Shown: positions 17,956-26,090, numbered from the stretch's first letter. The stretch is DNA of 64,000 nucleotides from Aquimarina amphilecti (GCF_900109375.1 NZ_FOAB01000005.1:372001-436000), one strand, 5' to 3'. Notes: generated from the letters alone by a model not told the origin. A program made the numbers and translations.

Positions 17956-20607
17956 CTATAGATTAAAGCGAAGAACAAAATCTGGGGTAAAACGTAAAGA
18001 TTTATTTTCATAACCTTCAAGGTAAAAATTGAAATTCTCATCTTGATTTTCTCTAAATCCTTGACTAATAGTGTTTTTTCTGTTGTAGATATTTCTAAGT
18101 GAAATCCCAATCATTCCATTTGTGTTTTTTGATGTGCTTAAAGGGAATCTGTAGGTAACCGAAGCATCTAATCTGTGATACGGTTTAAATCTACTAGAAT
18201 TAATACCTTTAGGATCGGTTACACCACCATCTAAGTCGTTGTCATCTCTAAATATTTTAGTAAAAGGTCTTCCTGATGAATAATTCCAACCCAAAGCAAA
18301 CTCAAACTTATTAACTTCTAGAGTCTGTGAAAAATTAAATACATGACGTTGATCATAACTACCATCAAAATATGAATCTTGAACAAAAGGAAAAGATGTA
18401 ATGGTTTTACTTAGTGAGTAACCTGCCCAGAATCTATAATTATGAATCCTCTTCTTTAATAAAAAATCGATCCCAATTCGTTCTTCTTTCCCATAAAAAA
18501 TAAGAGTGTCATCATCATCTGGAACAGCTATATCAAGTACAAGGTCACTTAATGAAGAAATGTCGGTCACTTTTTTATAATATCCTTCTACGTCAAAATT
18601 CCAACCTTTATAACTATATAGAGCTCCCAATGTGAATTGAGCGCTCTTTACAACCTTAATAAAAGGAATGTTTACATCTTCATTATTTGAAGAATTATTA
18701 GAAAGAATCCATACATTATCAGCAACAGGAAGTGTGGGAATTGTTCCAAATGCACTACTATACGTAAGATAGTTATTAAGTTGTTGGTTTTTTAACTCTG
18801 CAGAAGTGTTAAGCGTAAAATTATCCCATAATTCATATGAAGAAAACATACGAGGTTCTATGAAAAATGCATTAGCGTTACTTACTTGTGATCCTCTCAA
18901 ACCAATATTTATAAATGTTTTAGATGTTTTGTATTTATATTCGGAGTATAAAGTGTGATTGGTCCCATTTCCATCAATAATAGATCCGCTCTCTTCAAAT
19001 CCAGTTTCATCGGAAAAAATATTTTTCGATTCGAATTCTGTTTGATTATAGGTGAATTGATATCCTATATCTACTGATTGTTTTTTACTAATAGGTAAGT
19101 GCAACCTATATTCACCTCCTATATCTTTTACCGTATTATTATTAACTAGACGTTCTGTTGCATCATCACCAAAAGTTCGAATTTCTATATTATTATATCG
19201 TTGATCATAAGATGAAAAATAGAAGTTTACATTTTGATGTACACCAGCAAGGTATTTTTTATCCCAATTAAAACTAAACCCAAAATTTCTAATTTTAAGT
19301 ATATCTTGTACTTCTGCTTCAAGATTGACTTCTGGGACAACGACGGTTTTATTGTTATCAAGTCTATTTTCTGCAAAGATAGAACTGAACTTTATAGTAT
19401 TATCATCATTAGGTTTCCAAAGAATCTTAAAATTGCTATCAGAAAAAGAAAAATCATCTTCTCGACTTCGTTCTTCTGGCGTTGATGTTTCACCATTATC
19501 CGGAATGTTAGATCGCGTATTCTGAAATACCTTTCTTATTAGATTATTGTAGGCTATATTTTGATAAACATCTGTTGTAGATCTTCGACCTGCAATCATA
19601 AATCCTATTTTTTTTGATAAAGGAATTTTTATATAAGCATCCACATGAGTAAGATTAAGACCTCCTCCGGTTTTTATTTTTTCCAAAAGATCATCGTCAG
19701 ATTCTATTGCAACCACTCCAGATATTCTATCTCCATAACGCACGCTGGTACCACCTCTATATACAGTTACGTTTTTGGTTATAAATGGATTAAAAGTTGA
19801 GATTTGGTTGAAAAAATGACCATTCTGATACATTTTAATTCCATCCCAAAGTACCAAATTTTGTCCTGGTGTTCCTCCACGAATGTATAATCCAGCAGGG
19901 TCTTCTGTAGGACTGTTAATACCAGGTAATAATTGCAAACTTTGTAAGACATCAGGCTCTACAAGTCCAGGAAGGATACGAAGTTTTTTTGTGGATATAT
20001 TTATTGATGCATCTTGATTTTTTTGGATACCTCCGGTAAGATATTCTTTTACCAGAACTTGTCCCAAATTTTGTATTTCCGGTTGTAATCTAATAGTGTC
20101 ACAATTGGTGGTTAACTCAGAAATTTTGATTGTTTTGTTTCGGTAACCTAGATAGGAAATGGAGATAGTATCAAAAGGATGAAGCTGCAATTTAAAAACA
20201 CCTTTTTTATCAGTAACACCAATGGTTTTCTTATCTAAAAGTATATCTGCGTGTGGTAGTTCGAATTTAGAAACTGCATCCATGACAATAGCGCAGATAT
20301 CTATAACTCTAGTGTTTTTAATCAAAATGTAATCGTTTTCACCTACTTTCTGGAGTAGATAGGAAGTCTGAAGTTTTATTACATTTTGTAATGATGCAAT
20401 AGATAGCTTTTCTTTATCTATATTTAAAAAGATATTTTTTGCTGCTTCTACATCATAGGAGAAATTTATTTGTTGTTGATTCTCAAAAGTTTTTAGTACT
20501 TCTTCTAGAGATTTATATTCAATTTCTTTTGGTTGACCCACATTTTGTGAATAACCTAAAGCAGTATAGAAGCAAATTAAAAATGTAGTTAGTTTAAATA
20601 ATCTCAC
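17956..20607 (-). CDS. TonB-dependent receptor with STN domain, paralogue 2
   Basis: An 883-residue receptor with the same order as the 14622 product: signal peptide, STN (~25-95), CarboxypepD-like domain (~105-165), plug (LYIRGGTPGQNLVLWDG near 245), barrel, terminal RFTPDFVLRFNL. The start ATG overlaps the stop of the FecR gene by 4 nt, so sigma factor, anti-sigma factor and this receptor form one operon. This is a Fec-type cell-surface signalling arrangement: ligand binding is read by FecR through STN and passed to FecI. The ligand cannot be deduced. Confidence 0.9.
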   Translation of the reverse strand: MRLFKLTTFLICFYTALGYSQNVGQPKEIEYKSLEEVLKTFENQQQINFSYDVEAAKNIFLNIDKEKLSIASLQNVIKLQTSYLLQKVGENDYILIKNTRVIDICAIVMDAVSKFELPHADILLDKKTIGVTDKKGVFKLQLHPFDTISISYLGYRNKTIKISELTTNCDTIRLQPEIQNLGQVLVKEYLTGGIQKNQDASINISTKKLRILPGLVEPDVLQSLQLLPGINSPTEDPAGLYIRGGTPGQNLVLWDGIKMYQNGHFFNQISTFNPFITKNVTVYRGGTSVRYGDRISGVVAIESDDDLLEKIKTGGGLNLTHVDAYIKIPLSKKIGFMIAGRRSTTDVYQNIAYNNLIRKVFQNTRSNIPDNGETSTPEERSREDDFSFSDSNFKILWKPNDDNTIKFSSIFAENRLDNNKTVVVPEVNLEAEVQDILKIRNFGFSFNWDKKYLAGVHQNVNFYFSSYDQRYNNIEIRTFGDDATERLVNNNTVKDIGGEYRLHLPISKKQSVDIGYQFTYNQTEFESKNIFSDETGFEESGSIIDGNGTNHTLYSEYKYKTSKTFINIGLRGSQVSNANAFFIEPRMFSSYELWDNFTLNTSAELKNQQLNNYLTYSSAFGTIPTLPVADNVWILSNNSSNNEDVNIPFIKVVKSAQFTLGALYSYKGWNFDVEGYYKKVTDISSLSDLVLDIAVPDDDDTLIFYGKEERIGIDFLLKKRIHNYRFWAGYSLSKTITSFPFVQDSYFDGSYDQRHVFNFSQTLEVNKFEFALGWNYSSGRPFTKIFRDDNDLDGGVTDPKGINSSRFKPYHRLDASVTYRFPLSTSKNTNGMIGISLRNIYNRKNTISQGFRENQDENFNFYLEGYENKSLRFTPDFVLRFNL

Positions 20608-21512
20608 TTATTTTTTAACGATATATTTTGTTGATTATTGACTGTATAACTAATATTCATAGGTTCAAAACAAGTTTTCAACGCTTTATCAAGATCATTG
20701 TGTACAAAAAAACCAGAGAATAAGCGTTTGGTATCAATATCATTCGCTGTAATACGGATGTCATACTGTCTTTCTAATTCTTGGATAAGTTGTTGTAAAG
20801 TAACTTGATTAAAAGTACTTTTACCCTGCATCCAACTAGGTTTAGATCCTTTGATTTCTTGAGGAGATAATGCGCCTTCAGAATTAGATTTAATAGCTTT
20901 TCCAGGAGTTAGAATTACTGTTTCTTTAGAGTTACTTACTTGTACCTTCCCTTCAAAACATTGTACTTCTATATATTGATTTCTAGAATAGACATTGAAT
21001 TCTGTTCCTAATACAGTAACATCTCCATTTTTAGTTTTTACGGTAAAACTAGAACCTTTCGCTACATCAAAAAAAGCTTCCCCTTTTAAATGGATAACCC
21101 TTGTTTCAGAAAAAGATCTTTTGTCATATTCAACAGAAGAATCAGCATTTAAGGTAACCAATGAATTATCTGGTAATGTCAAGGTTATAGTTTCTGCCAT
21201 TTCCGTACGTATCTCTGTAGTTGAAAAGAATACTGTTCTTAGTCCAAACAAAACTACTATAGCTGCTGCAGCTGCATACAGCCATGGGCGTAATTTAATT
21301 ACTTTCTTTCCAGAAGGTTTTTTGTATCTTTTATTATATTCTTTTTGATTTTCAAATCCTTTGTCGATATCAAAAACAGGGCGATCAAATTTGTCAACAC
21401 CTTTTAAAATATCTTTATAAGCAAGATAATCTTTTGAATTTTCGAATTCTTTTTTCTCCTCTTCAGAGATATCATCTGCCAGCCATCTTCCTAGAAAATT
21501 ATCTTTTTCCAT
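20604..21512 (-). CDS. FecR-family anti-sigma factor
   Basis: A 302-residue protein: cytoplasmic N-terminal region (~1-75), one membrane segment near residues 80-100 (LRPWLYAAAAAIVVLFGLRT), a periplasmic FecR domain (~120-220, ITLTLPDNSLVTLNADSSV and GTEFNVYSR) and a C-terminal STN-like DUF4974 domain (~235-302, FNQVTLQQLIQELERQYDI). It controls the ECF sigma factor encoded 58 nt upstream and responds to the receptor that follows. Confidence 0.92.
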   Translation of the reverse strand: MEKDNFLGRWLADDISEEEKKEFENSKDYLAYKDILKGVDKFDRPVFDIDKGFENQKEYNKRYKKPSGKKVIKLRPWLYAAAAAIVVLFGLRTVFFSTTEIRTEMAETITLTLPDNSLVTLNADSSVEYDKRSFSETRVIHLKGEAFFDVAKGSSFTVKTKNGDVTVLGTEFNVYSRNQYIEVQCFEGKVQVSNSKETVILTPGKAIKSNSEGALSPQEIKGSKPSWMQGKSTFNQVTLQQLIQELERQYDIRITANDIDTKRLFSGFFVHNDLDKALKTCFEPMNISYTVNNQQNISLKNK

Positions 21513-21570
21513 AATGTTCTTATTATTACTATACCTTTAATAGGAAACTTTAATACTTTCCAATGTAAAT

Positions 21571-22083
21571 TTATACGTTACCTATTTTTTTTCTTAAAAT
21601 TACTAATGCTAAATGCATTCTTTTTTCTACAGCTTTCACAGAAATGTTGAGCATTTCTGCAATTTCCTTATATGTCTTCTTTTCAATTCGATTTAAAAGA
21701 AAAACTTCTCTTTGCCCATCTTTCAATCCTGCGATAGCTGAATTTAAGCGATGCATGAACTCCTTTTCTTCCATCTGAAACTCTGGAGACTCATTGGTGT
21801 AATTTTTTTGCTCAGTGGACTTATATTTTAAAACAGTTTTTTGATGCTTATAATCGTTGATTGAAGCGTTATTAGCTATTTTGTATAAAAAACTTTTAGC
21901 TGCTCCAAAAATAATTTTAGAACAATTAGTCCAAAGTTTTGCAAAACTATCTTGTACAATGTCTTGAGCTTTTTCCATATCACCATATTTATAATATAGA
22001 TAATAACATATCTTTTCAGCATGATCTCTATACAGTTGTTCGTATACTTTCTCGTCACATACACTAATCACATTTTCTGGCAT
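21571..22083 (-). CDS. FecI-type ECF sigma factor
   Basis: A 170-residue RNA polymerase sigma-70 family protein. Region 2 lies at ~10-80 (YRDHAEKICYYLYYKYGD and AQDIVQDSFAKLW), and region 4 at ~110-165 (LKDGQREVFLLNRIEKKTY followed by the helix-turn-helix EIAEMLNISVKAVEKRM). It is first in the sigma/anti-sigma/receptor operon. A repeated TAGGGT-N16-GTTTTA element in front of neighbouring genes is a candidate target promoter. Confidence 0.93.
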   Translation of the reverse strand: MPENVISVCDEKVYEQLYRDHAEKICYYLYYKYGDMEKAQDIVQDSFAKLWTNCSKIIFGAAKSFLYKIANNASINDYKHQKTVLKYKSTEQKNYTNESPEFQMEEKEFMHRLNSAIAGLKDGQREVFLLNRIEKKTYKEIAEMLNISVKAVEKRMHLALVILRKKIGNV

Positions 22084-22149
22084 TCTGTATAAAATTTGGT
22101 CAATTATAAGATAATAATGGGTTATAAATAATATGTTAAATTAATAATA

Positions 22150-22743
22150 TTACCAGGAATAACCTATAGAAAACTCTAATAGGAGTTCTGTAGAACTTGC
22201 TTCTCTTGGTCCAGAAAACCTATATATGCTTGCTAAACCACTTGCAGTACCTAAGGTGAATCCATTTTTAAAAATCCATTGATACCCTGATTTAACAACT
22301 CCTCCGATAATAAAACTATCATAATCACGATTTTCGGAGGTATTAGATTCTTCAAAATCTATATTCTTATAGCCACCAATAATTCCAGGACCGACAAACC
22401 AACCTTGTGGAGCTTTTTTGTGATTTAGAAGATAATACCTGCTATCAACTTCTATTCGTACGATATTTGTCCAAGGACCAGACCGTTGCGAACCAATCCT
22501 ATAGATATCGGAATTATAAGATGCCCCAAAAGCCTGAATATTTAAGGACCAGTTATTTTTTATAAGACGTTCATATTCTAAACTTATTCCTCGTTCAAAC
22601 AATGTTGGTAGTGGTAATAATCGAATACTGTTTTTATATGTTTTGTCTTTTATTGTGTTTAAAGTATCAGTTTTAGCCTCTTGAGCATGAATCGTAATCA
22701 TAGTAAATACTATAACTATCTGAAATATAACCTTTTTACTCAT
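22150..22743 (-). CDS. Outer-membrane beta-barrel-like protein
   Basis: A 197-residue protein with a cleavable signal peptide (ending around TIHAQ, residue 20) and alternating hydrophobic strands ending in Trp (ELLLEFSIGYSW), typical of small OmpW/DUF3575-like barrels. It carries the segment IRLLPLPTLFERGISLEYER near residue 40. Its upstream region contains candidate alternative-sigma site 3. It may be part of the same regulon; function otherwise unknown. Confidence 0.7.
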   Translation of the reverse strand: MSKKVIFQIVIVFTMITIHAQEAKTDTLNTIKDKTYKNSIRLLPLPTLFERGISLEYERLIKNNWSLNIQAFGASYNSDIYRIGSQRSGPWTNIVRIEVDSRYYLLNHKKAPQGWFVGPGIIGGYKNIDFEESNTSENRDYDSFIIGGVVKSGYQWIFKNGFTLGTASGLASIYRFSGPREASSTELLLEFSIGYSW

Positions 22744-22777
22744 CTCGTTTTATTAGTTGTTTTTTGAAATTCACAAT

Positions 22778-22807
22778 CCTAAAACAAAGTGAAAACAATA
22801 TACCCTA
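22778..22807 (-). promoter_or_regulatory. Candidate alternative-sigma promoter, site 3
   Basis: On the minus strand, TAGGGT at 22807-22802 and GTTTTAGG at 22785-22778, again 22 nt from T to G. The ORF at 22743 starts 34 nt downstream. Sequence between the boxes is not conserved with sites 1 and 2, which argues for a functional signal over recent duplication. Confidence 0.58.
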
Positions 22808-22961
22808 CCAACATTGAGAATATTTTTTAAAATCAACAAAAATGAAGGAAAAAGACTACGATATGTAATTTTTATATTATTTTTTAATGTTAAAACGCAC
22901 TTATTTTAGATAAAATACACAAAAAGTTTGGTAGATTGAAAAATAGCTGTATCTTTACACC

Positions 22962-23098
22962 AGAGTTAATGAGTTAGCGCTTACATTTCCCCCAAGATGA
23001 AAGCATTTTAAAAAAAGTGAGTTTTAATTTTAGAATAAGCCCCTAAATTAAGATGATTTGTGTGAAGAAAAAGAGCGTGGAGACGCTCTTTTTTGTTT
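22962..23098 (+). ncRNA. Repeated small RNA cassette, copy 3
   Basis: Consensus promoter TTTG at 22927-22930, 19-nt spacer, TATCTTTA at 22950-22957, then a ~137-nt segment nearly identical to copies 1 and 2 and the same terminator stem (23071-23090). The first stem is GCTTACAT with ATGAAAGC: one internal A-A mismatch, but a retained G-C pair where copy 2 has A-T. It is in the same orientation as the other copies, 9 kb away on the other side of the receptor modules. Confidence 0.8.
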
Positions 23099-23160
23099 TT
23101 CTCTATTTTTTACCTGAAAGTTTAAAATTGCTAGTTTAGATTTACTTATTAAAAATAAAA

Positions 23161-23189
23161 AATGCACTGATTATAGTAACCAGTGCATT
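23161..23189 (-). terminator. Intrinsic terminator after the SPFH gene
   Basis: A 9-bp perfect stem (AATGCACTG with CAGTGCATT, 11-nt loop). On the minus strand it is followed by a T-rich run, 12 nt beyond the stop codon of the 23201 gene. Confidence 0.78.
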
Positions 23190-23200
23190 CTTTTTCACAC

Positions 23201-24301
23201 CTACCTATTCACAGAGAATATGTCTTTCAATTGTTTCACCATTCCACCATTACCTGAAACTGTGATCTCGCCAATTTTTTCAGCGATTTTTTCTACGTAC
23301 TCCATTTCTTTAAGCTTGTAGAGCATTTCGTTATCTTCCATTAGTTTAGCTGTATTTAACAAACTTCTAGTAGATGCGGTTTCCTCACGTCTAGTAATGA
23401 TATTAGCTTGAGCTCTCTTTTGTGCTACTAGTACTTGGTTCATGATTTCTTTCATTTCACCAGTTAAGATTATATCCCTAATACCACAATTCAATACTCT
23501 TACACCTAGTTTGTTTGTTTGATTTTTGGTAGTTTCCAATATAGCTTCTGCCATACTATCTTTACGTTCCAAAAGTTCATCTAAGGTGTAATTCCCTACG
23601 AAAGCTCTAAGAGCTAATTGCATCGCGATGTATAATTGTTTTTCGTATTCTTTATTATCAAGCAATGCTTTTTCAATATCTACAACTTTATATTGTATAT
23701 AGAAATTGATACGAATTGCTGCTTTATCTTTAGTCAATAATTCTTGACCAGAGATTTCTAGCTGTAACTGTCTTAGATCGGCTTTAGCAATTTTGATAGT
23801 TGTATCATTTCTCCAGAAACGATATGTTCCGCTATCCAATATTTTTGCGAATACATCATCAATAATCAACACAGCTTTTTCATATGCAGCAACTTCAAAA
23901 ACTCGGATATATTTATTGAGCATATAATTGCTGAATAAAGATTTATCGATTTTTTCGGTAATATAAATTTTACCAAGATCTATTCTTGTAAATTCATACT
24001 CTATCAATCCTTTCCAGAGTGTATATCTTCCAGCGGAGAATACGCTTTTAAAATTTCCGTTCTCATAAACTAATACAATTTCACTATCCTTTACCTCAAT
24101 AACATGTAGCATATCTTCTAACGCCTTATCTTGTAGTAAGAGTTCCAGCGCTATTGGTGTTGAAAAAGGTTTAGAAAGATCATATTGTATTACCTGCTCG
24201 TTAAATCCAACCCAATGGATTCCTTGGGTTATTACACGGCTGTAATCTCCTTTTCTGAAAACCAAGCCTACTTTACCAGCGTTGATTCTTACTCTTTTCA
24301 T
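23201..24301 (-). CDS. SPFH/band-7 (slipin-like) protein
   Basis: A 366-residue protein with the prohibitin/stomatin-type middle region: FYIQYKVVDIEKALLDNKEY near 210, then ALRAFVGNYTLDELLERKD and GVRVLNCGIRDIILTGEMK near 270, followed by an Arg/Glu-rich coiled coil (AQKRAQANIITRREETA). The N-terminus repeats short basic/hydrophobic segments (KRVRINAGKVGLVFRKGDY). No clear transmembrane helix is visible. The ATG at 24301 fits better than the longer ORF start at 24346. Likely a membrane-microdomain scaffold; partner unknown. Confidence 0.8.
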   Translation of the reverse strand: MKRVRINAGKVGLVFRKGDYSRVITQGIHWVGFNEQVIQYDLSKPFSTPIALELLLQDKALEDMLHVIEVKDSEIVLVYENGNFKSVFSAGRYTLWKGLIEYEFTRIDLGKIYITEKIDKSLFSNYMLNKYIRVFEVAAYEKAVLIIDDVFAKILDSGTYRFWRNDTTIKIAKADLRQLQLEISGQELLTKDKAAIRINFYIQYKVVDIEKALLDNKEYEKQLYIAMQLALRAFVGNYTLDELLERKDSMAEAILETTKNQTNKLGVRVLNCGIRDIILTGEMKEIMNQVLVAQKRAQANIITRREETASTRSLLNTAKLMEDNEMLYKLKEMEYVEKIAEKIGEITVSGNGGMVKQLKDIFSVNR

Positions 24302-24739
24302 TTTTTTTAATTTTTGAGTCTGTTTTCTAACAGACAGATTTAACATTAATTGATCTGATAACTCTGTAACAGAGGTGTTATCTATTTCCTTTTATGCCTA
24401 TCAAGCATATTTAAAAGATTTTTTAGTTAAAAACGTTGAAAGCAAACCATCTTTCCAGTACGGAGAAAGTAGTATGTGATATTTTCTATAATTAGTTTTT
24501 AGTATCGAGATAGAAGAATAGGTATTAAAAAATACTATTATTCTAAAATCTGGATTCAAAAAAGTAACCACTTCTTAGCACCATCATTCTAAATATCTCA
24601 AAGAACCTTTAAGACTGTCCTTGTTCCAAGAGTAGCATAAGAACTGATCTACTAGCCAACGTTTTTGTCATTTTTACAGCGTGACAAGCCGTGGATTAGT
24701 TTTAGAAGATAACCCGAACTTCATTAAAACGGATTTTGA
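24302..24739. other. AT-rich gap downstream of the tRNA array
   Basis: No gene is supported. On the minus strand the segment 24731-24743 can form an anticodon-arm-like hairpin with loop CTCAAAA (Leu CAA), with a TTCGGGTT stretch beyond it near 24705, so the end of the array seems to decay into tRNA fragments. Nothing else was recognised. Confidence 0.5.
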
Positions 24740-24743
24740 GTCC

Positions 24744-24793
24744 ATTTTGGCTACATTAAAAGTGTAGTGCTCTACCTACTGAGCTACAAAGCA
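24744..24793 (-). pseudogene. 5' half of a Lys(TTT)-type tRNA, fused to other tRNA debris
   Basis: Acceptor strand TGCTTTG (24793-24787), D-arm GCTC...GAGC and a complete anticodon arm (CTACA, loop CTTTTAA, TGTAG) are present. No T-arm follows; the sequence runs into a fragment resembling a Leu tRNA. Its acceptor strand pairs perfectly with the 3' acceptor strand (CAAAGCA, 24805-24799) located upstream of it, so the two halves are in permuted order with 5 nt between. Confidence 0.55.
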
Positions 24794-24798
24794 AATGG

Positions 24799-24865
24799 TG
24801 CTTTGACGGGAATCGAACCCGTGCATCCAATAAGTCTGTTGTTCTAACCACTGAACTATCTGCCT
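24799..24865 (-). pseudogene. Chimeric tRNA-like element without a normal anticodon arm
   Basis: A 67-nt element. Its 5' end (AGGCAGA, TA, D-arm GTTC...GAAC, ACAGACTT) does not pair with its own 3' end (T-arm ACGGG...CCCGT, CAAAGCA, CCA). The 5' acceptor instead pairs perfectly with TCTGCCT of the preceding element and the 3' acceptor with the following one. This is the only array member with CCA encoded after the acceptor. Confidence 0.5.
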
Positions 24866-24866
24866 G

Positions 24867-24945
24867 AGGCAGAGTGGGAGTCGAACCCACGACCCACAGA
24901 GTCGAGACTATTATTTGGTTAATAGTCAAACCTTCAAGGCAAGTT
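24867..24945 (-). pseudogene. 3' half of a tRNA (T-arm and acceptor) behind a non-tRNA hairpin
   Basis: Anticodon-stem strand TCTGT, variable GGGTC, T-arm GTGGG...CCCAC and acceptor TCTGCCT (ending at 24867) are clear. The 5' part lacks a D-arm and instead has an 8-bp hairpin GACTATTA/TAATAGTC with an ACCAAA loop. TCTGT and TCTGCCT both pair perfectly with the 5' half that follows (ACAGA and AGGCAGA), one nucleotide downstream. The 5' boundary is uncertain. Confidence 0.5.
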
Positions 24946-24991
24946 GGATATGAAGTGATCATACAAATCTGCAATACTTCATACAATAGTG

Positions 24992-25336
24992 CTATATAGA
25001 AACACCCAACAAGACTTGCTTGATATTTTTAAAGAGTTCAATAAATTTTTCTTTTGAAGCGCAATGGTTCAAAATTGAACTACTCATAAGCTTTAAGGGG
25101 TTTGTATTTATAAATAAAATGACCTCATCTATATTGGATAGGACGTCTTTAGAATTATAAAAAGAAACAGTTTTTTCTATATGTTCTTTTGAAAAATCAA
25201 AAGCATCAATTCCACAGCATTCAGCAACACAGTATGTTTCTAAATCTCTCCAAAATTCTTTATTGTTTTCTAAGAATTGATCTATATCAATAGTTTTAGA
25301 TGTTTTTTTAGTATTCATAATCATGTTTTTTATCAA
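24992..25336 (-). CDS. Hypothetical protein with a VAECCGIDAF motif
   Basis: A 114-residue soluble protein with an acidic N-terminal segment and the motif YCVAECCGIDAFDFS near residue 36, reminiscent of a widespread family of unknown function (DUF6331-like, from memory). It lies among the array tRNAs on the same strand, 45 nt before the tRNA half-elements. A later in-frame ATG (25318) is possible. Two hairpins precede it. Confidence 0.65.
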   Translation of the reverse strand: MIKNMIMNTKKTSKTIDIDQFLENNKEFWRDLETYCVAECCGIDAFDFSKEHIEKTVSFYNSKDVLSNIDEVILFINTNPLKLMSSSILNHCASKEKFIELFKNIKQVLLGVSI

Positions 25337-25338
25337 AA

Positions 25339-25421
25339 GCCCTGCTATTTATTCCCCTTACTTAATAGCAGGGTGCTACTACAAACCTTCGTTTTTTTAC
25401 CCCTTATAAAAGAAGGTTTGT
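25339..25421 (-). promoter_or_regulatory. Two consecutive hairpins upstream of the 25336 gene
   Basis: Stem 1: 25339-25349 with 25364-25374 (11 bp, last pair G-T). Stem 2: 25381-25390 with 25412-25421 (10 bp, perfect). On the minus strand both loops show AAGGGG. Stem 2 is met first by the polymerase. They may be a leader or processing structure for the small gene that follows; no T run marks them as terminators. Confidence 0.45.
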
Positions 25422-25477
25422 TTAATTACTCTGCAAATATTTAATGTAAAAGCGCAATGTATTTGCGTAGTAATTAT

Positions 25478-25642
25478 TTATTTATAAAAAATTCGATTTT
25501 TATCGTTTCTACTTTTTACAGTATCCGTATCAGGATATAGTGCTTTAGTCATACTATTGATATACTTAGATGCCCATTTTAAAAGTAAATTTTGTAAACC
25601 GTTTGTTGTTTTTTCTTTGATAATTGTTGGTTGTGTTTTCAT
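25478..25642 (-). CDS. Small basic ORF (54 aa)
   Basis: ATG at 25642 to TAA at 25478. The peptide starts MKTQPTIIKEKTTNGLQ and is rich in Lys/Asn, with a TKALYPDTDTVKSRNDKNR segment. No recognised domain. It sits between two other small ORFs of the same strand inside the tRNA array region, so it is probably cargo of the same transcript; coding status rests only on position and an unbroken frame. Confidence 0.4.
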   Translation of the reverse strand: MKTQPTIIKEKTTNGLQNLLLKWASKYINSMTKALYPDTDTVKSRNDKNRIFYK

Positions 25643-25670
25643 GATATTAATTTTTACATCATATTATTAC

Positions 25671-25991
25671 TTATGGATTATTTAATAGCTCATATTCGTG
25701 ATCACGTCTATCGATTTCACCCAGAGGGCTTCCACGAAAAATAGAAATGTTTTTAAATCCATTTTCTTTCAGAATTAAGGATTCTTCCTTTTTAACAGCA
25801 CCTCTTCTAGAATTTCCGTAATCACCGGTGATTTTTTTTGTGGCAGGATCCAGATCACCCCAAAGTTTATCTGGTTTGCCATTATCTATTGGTTCTACGA
25901 AGTAGATAATACCAGTAATTTTGGATTGAACTATGAACCTTCCTGTGTCTTCAGTTTTGCATAAAAACCTTTGTAATAGATTGTTTTTCAT
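25671..25991 (-). CDS. Hypothetical protein (106 aa) within the tRNA array
   Basis: A soluble 106-residue protein (MKNNLLQRFLCKTEDTGRF..., with GDLDPATKKITGDYGNSRRG in the middle). No known motif was recognised. It directly follows the Phe tRNA (21 nt) on the same strand and precedes the 54-aa ORF by 28 nt, so these genes are probably co-transcribed with the array. Confidence 0.6.
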   Translation of the reverse strand: MKNNLLQRFLCKTEDTGRFIVQSKITGIIYFVEPIDNGKPDKLWGDLDPATKKITGDYGNSRRGAVKKEESLILKENGFKNISIFRGSPLGEIDRRDHEYELLNNP

Positions 25992-26012
25992 AGTTTAAAA
26001 TTTAATTGTTAG

Positions 26013-26085
26013 TGGAACAGATAGGATTTGAACCTATATCTTCGGATCTTCAATCCGACGCATTGACCATCTTTGCTACTATTCC
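26013..26085 (-). tRNA. tRNA-Phe(GAA), divergent
   Basis: 73 nt. Acceptor GGAATAG with CTGTTCC (one G-T pair), anticodon arm TCGGA / TTGAAGA / TCCGA, T-loop TTCAAAT, discriminator A. The CCA end is not encoded. Confidence 0.85.
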
Positions 26086-26090
26086 TTTTA

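Noticed and set aside
20995-21348. 117-codon plus-strand ORF opposite the anti-sigma gene
   Set aside because: It lies entirely inside a well-supported FecR gene on the other strand and has no motif of its own.
24744-24945. Bona fide permuted tRNA genes as the primary annotation
   Set aside because: The pairing is striking, but the last half continues into Leu-tRNA debris and the array shows other deletion scars. I annotate remnants and keep permutation as a hypothesis.
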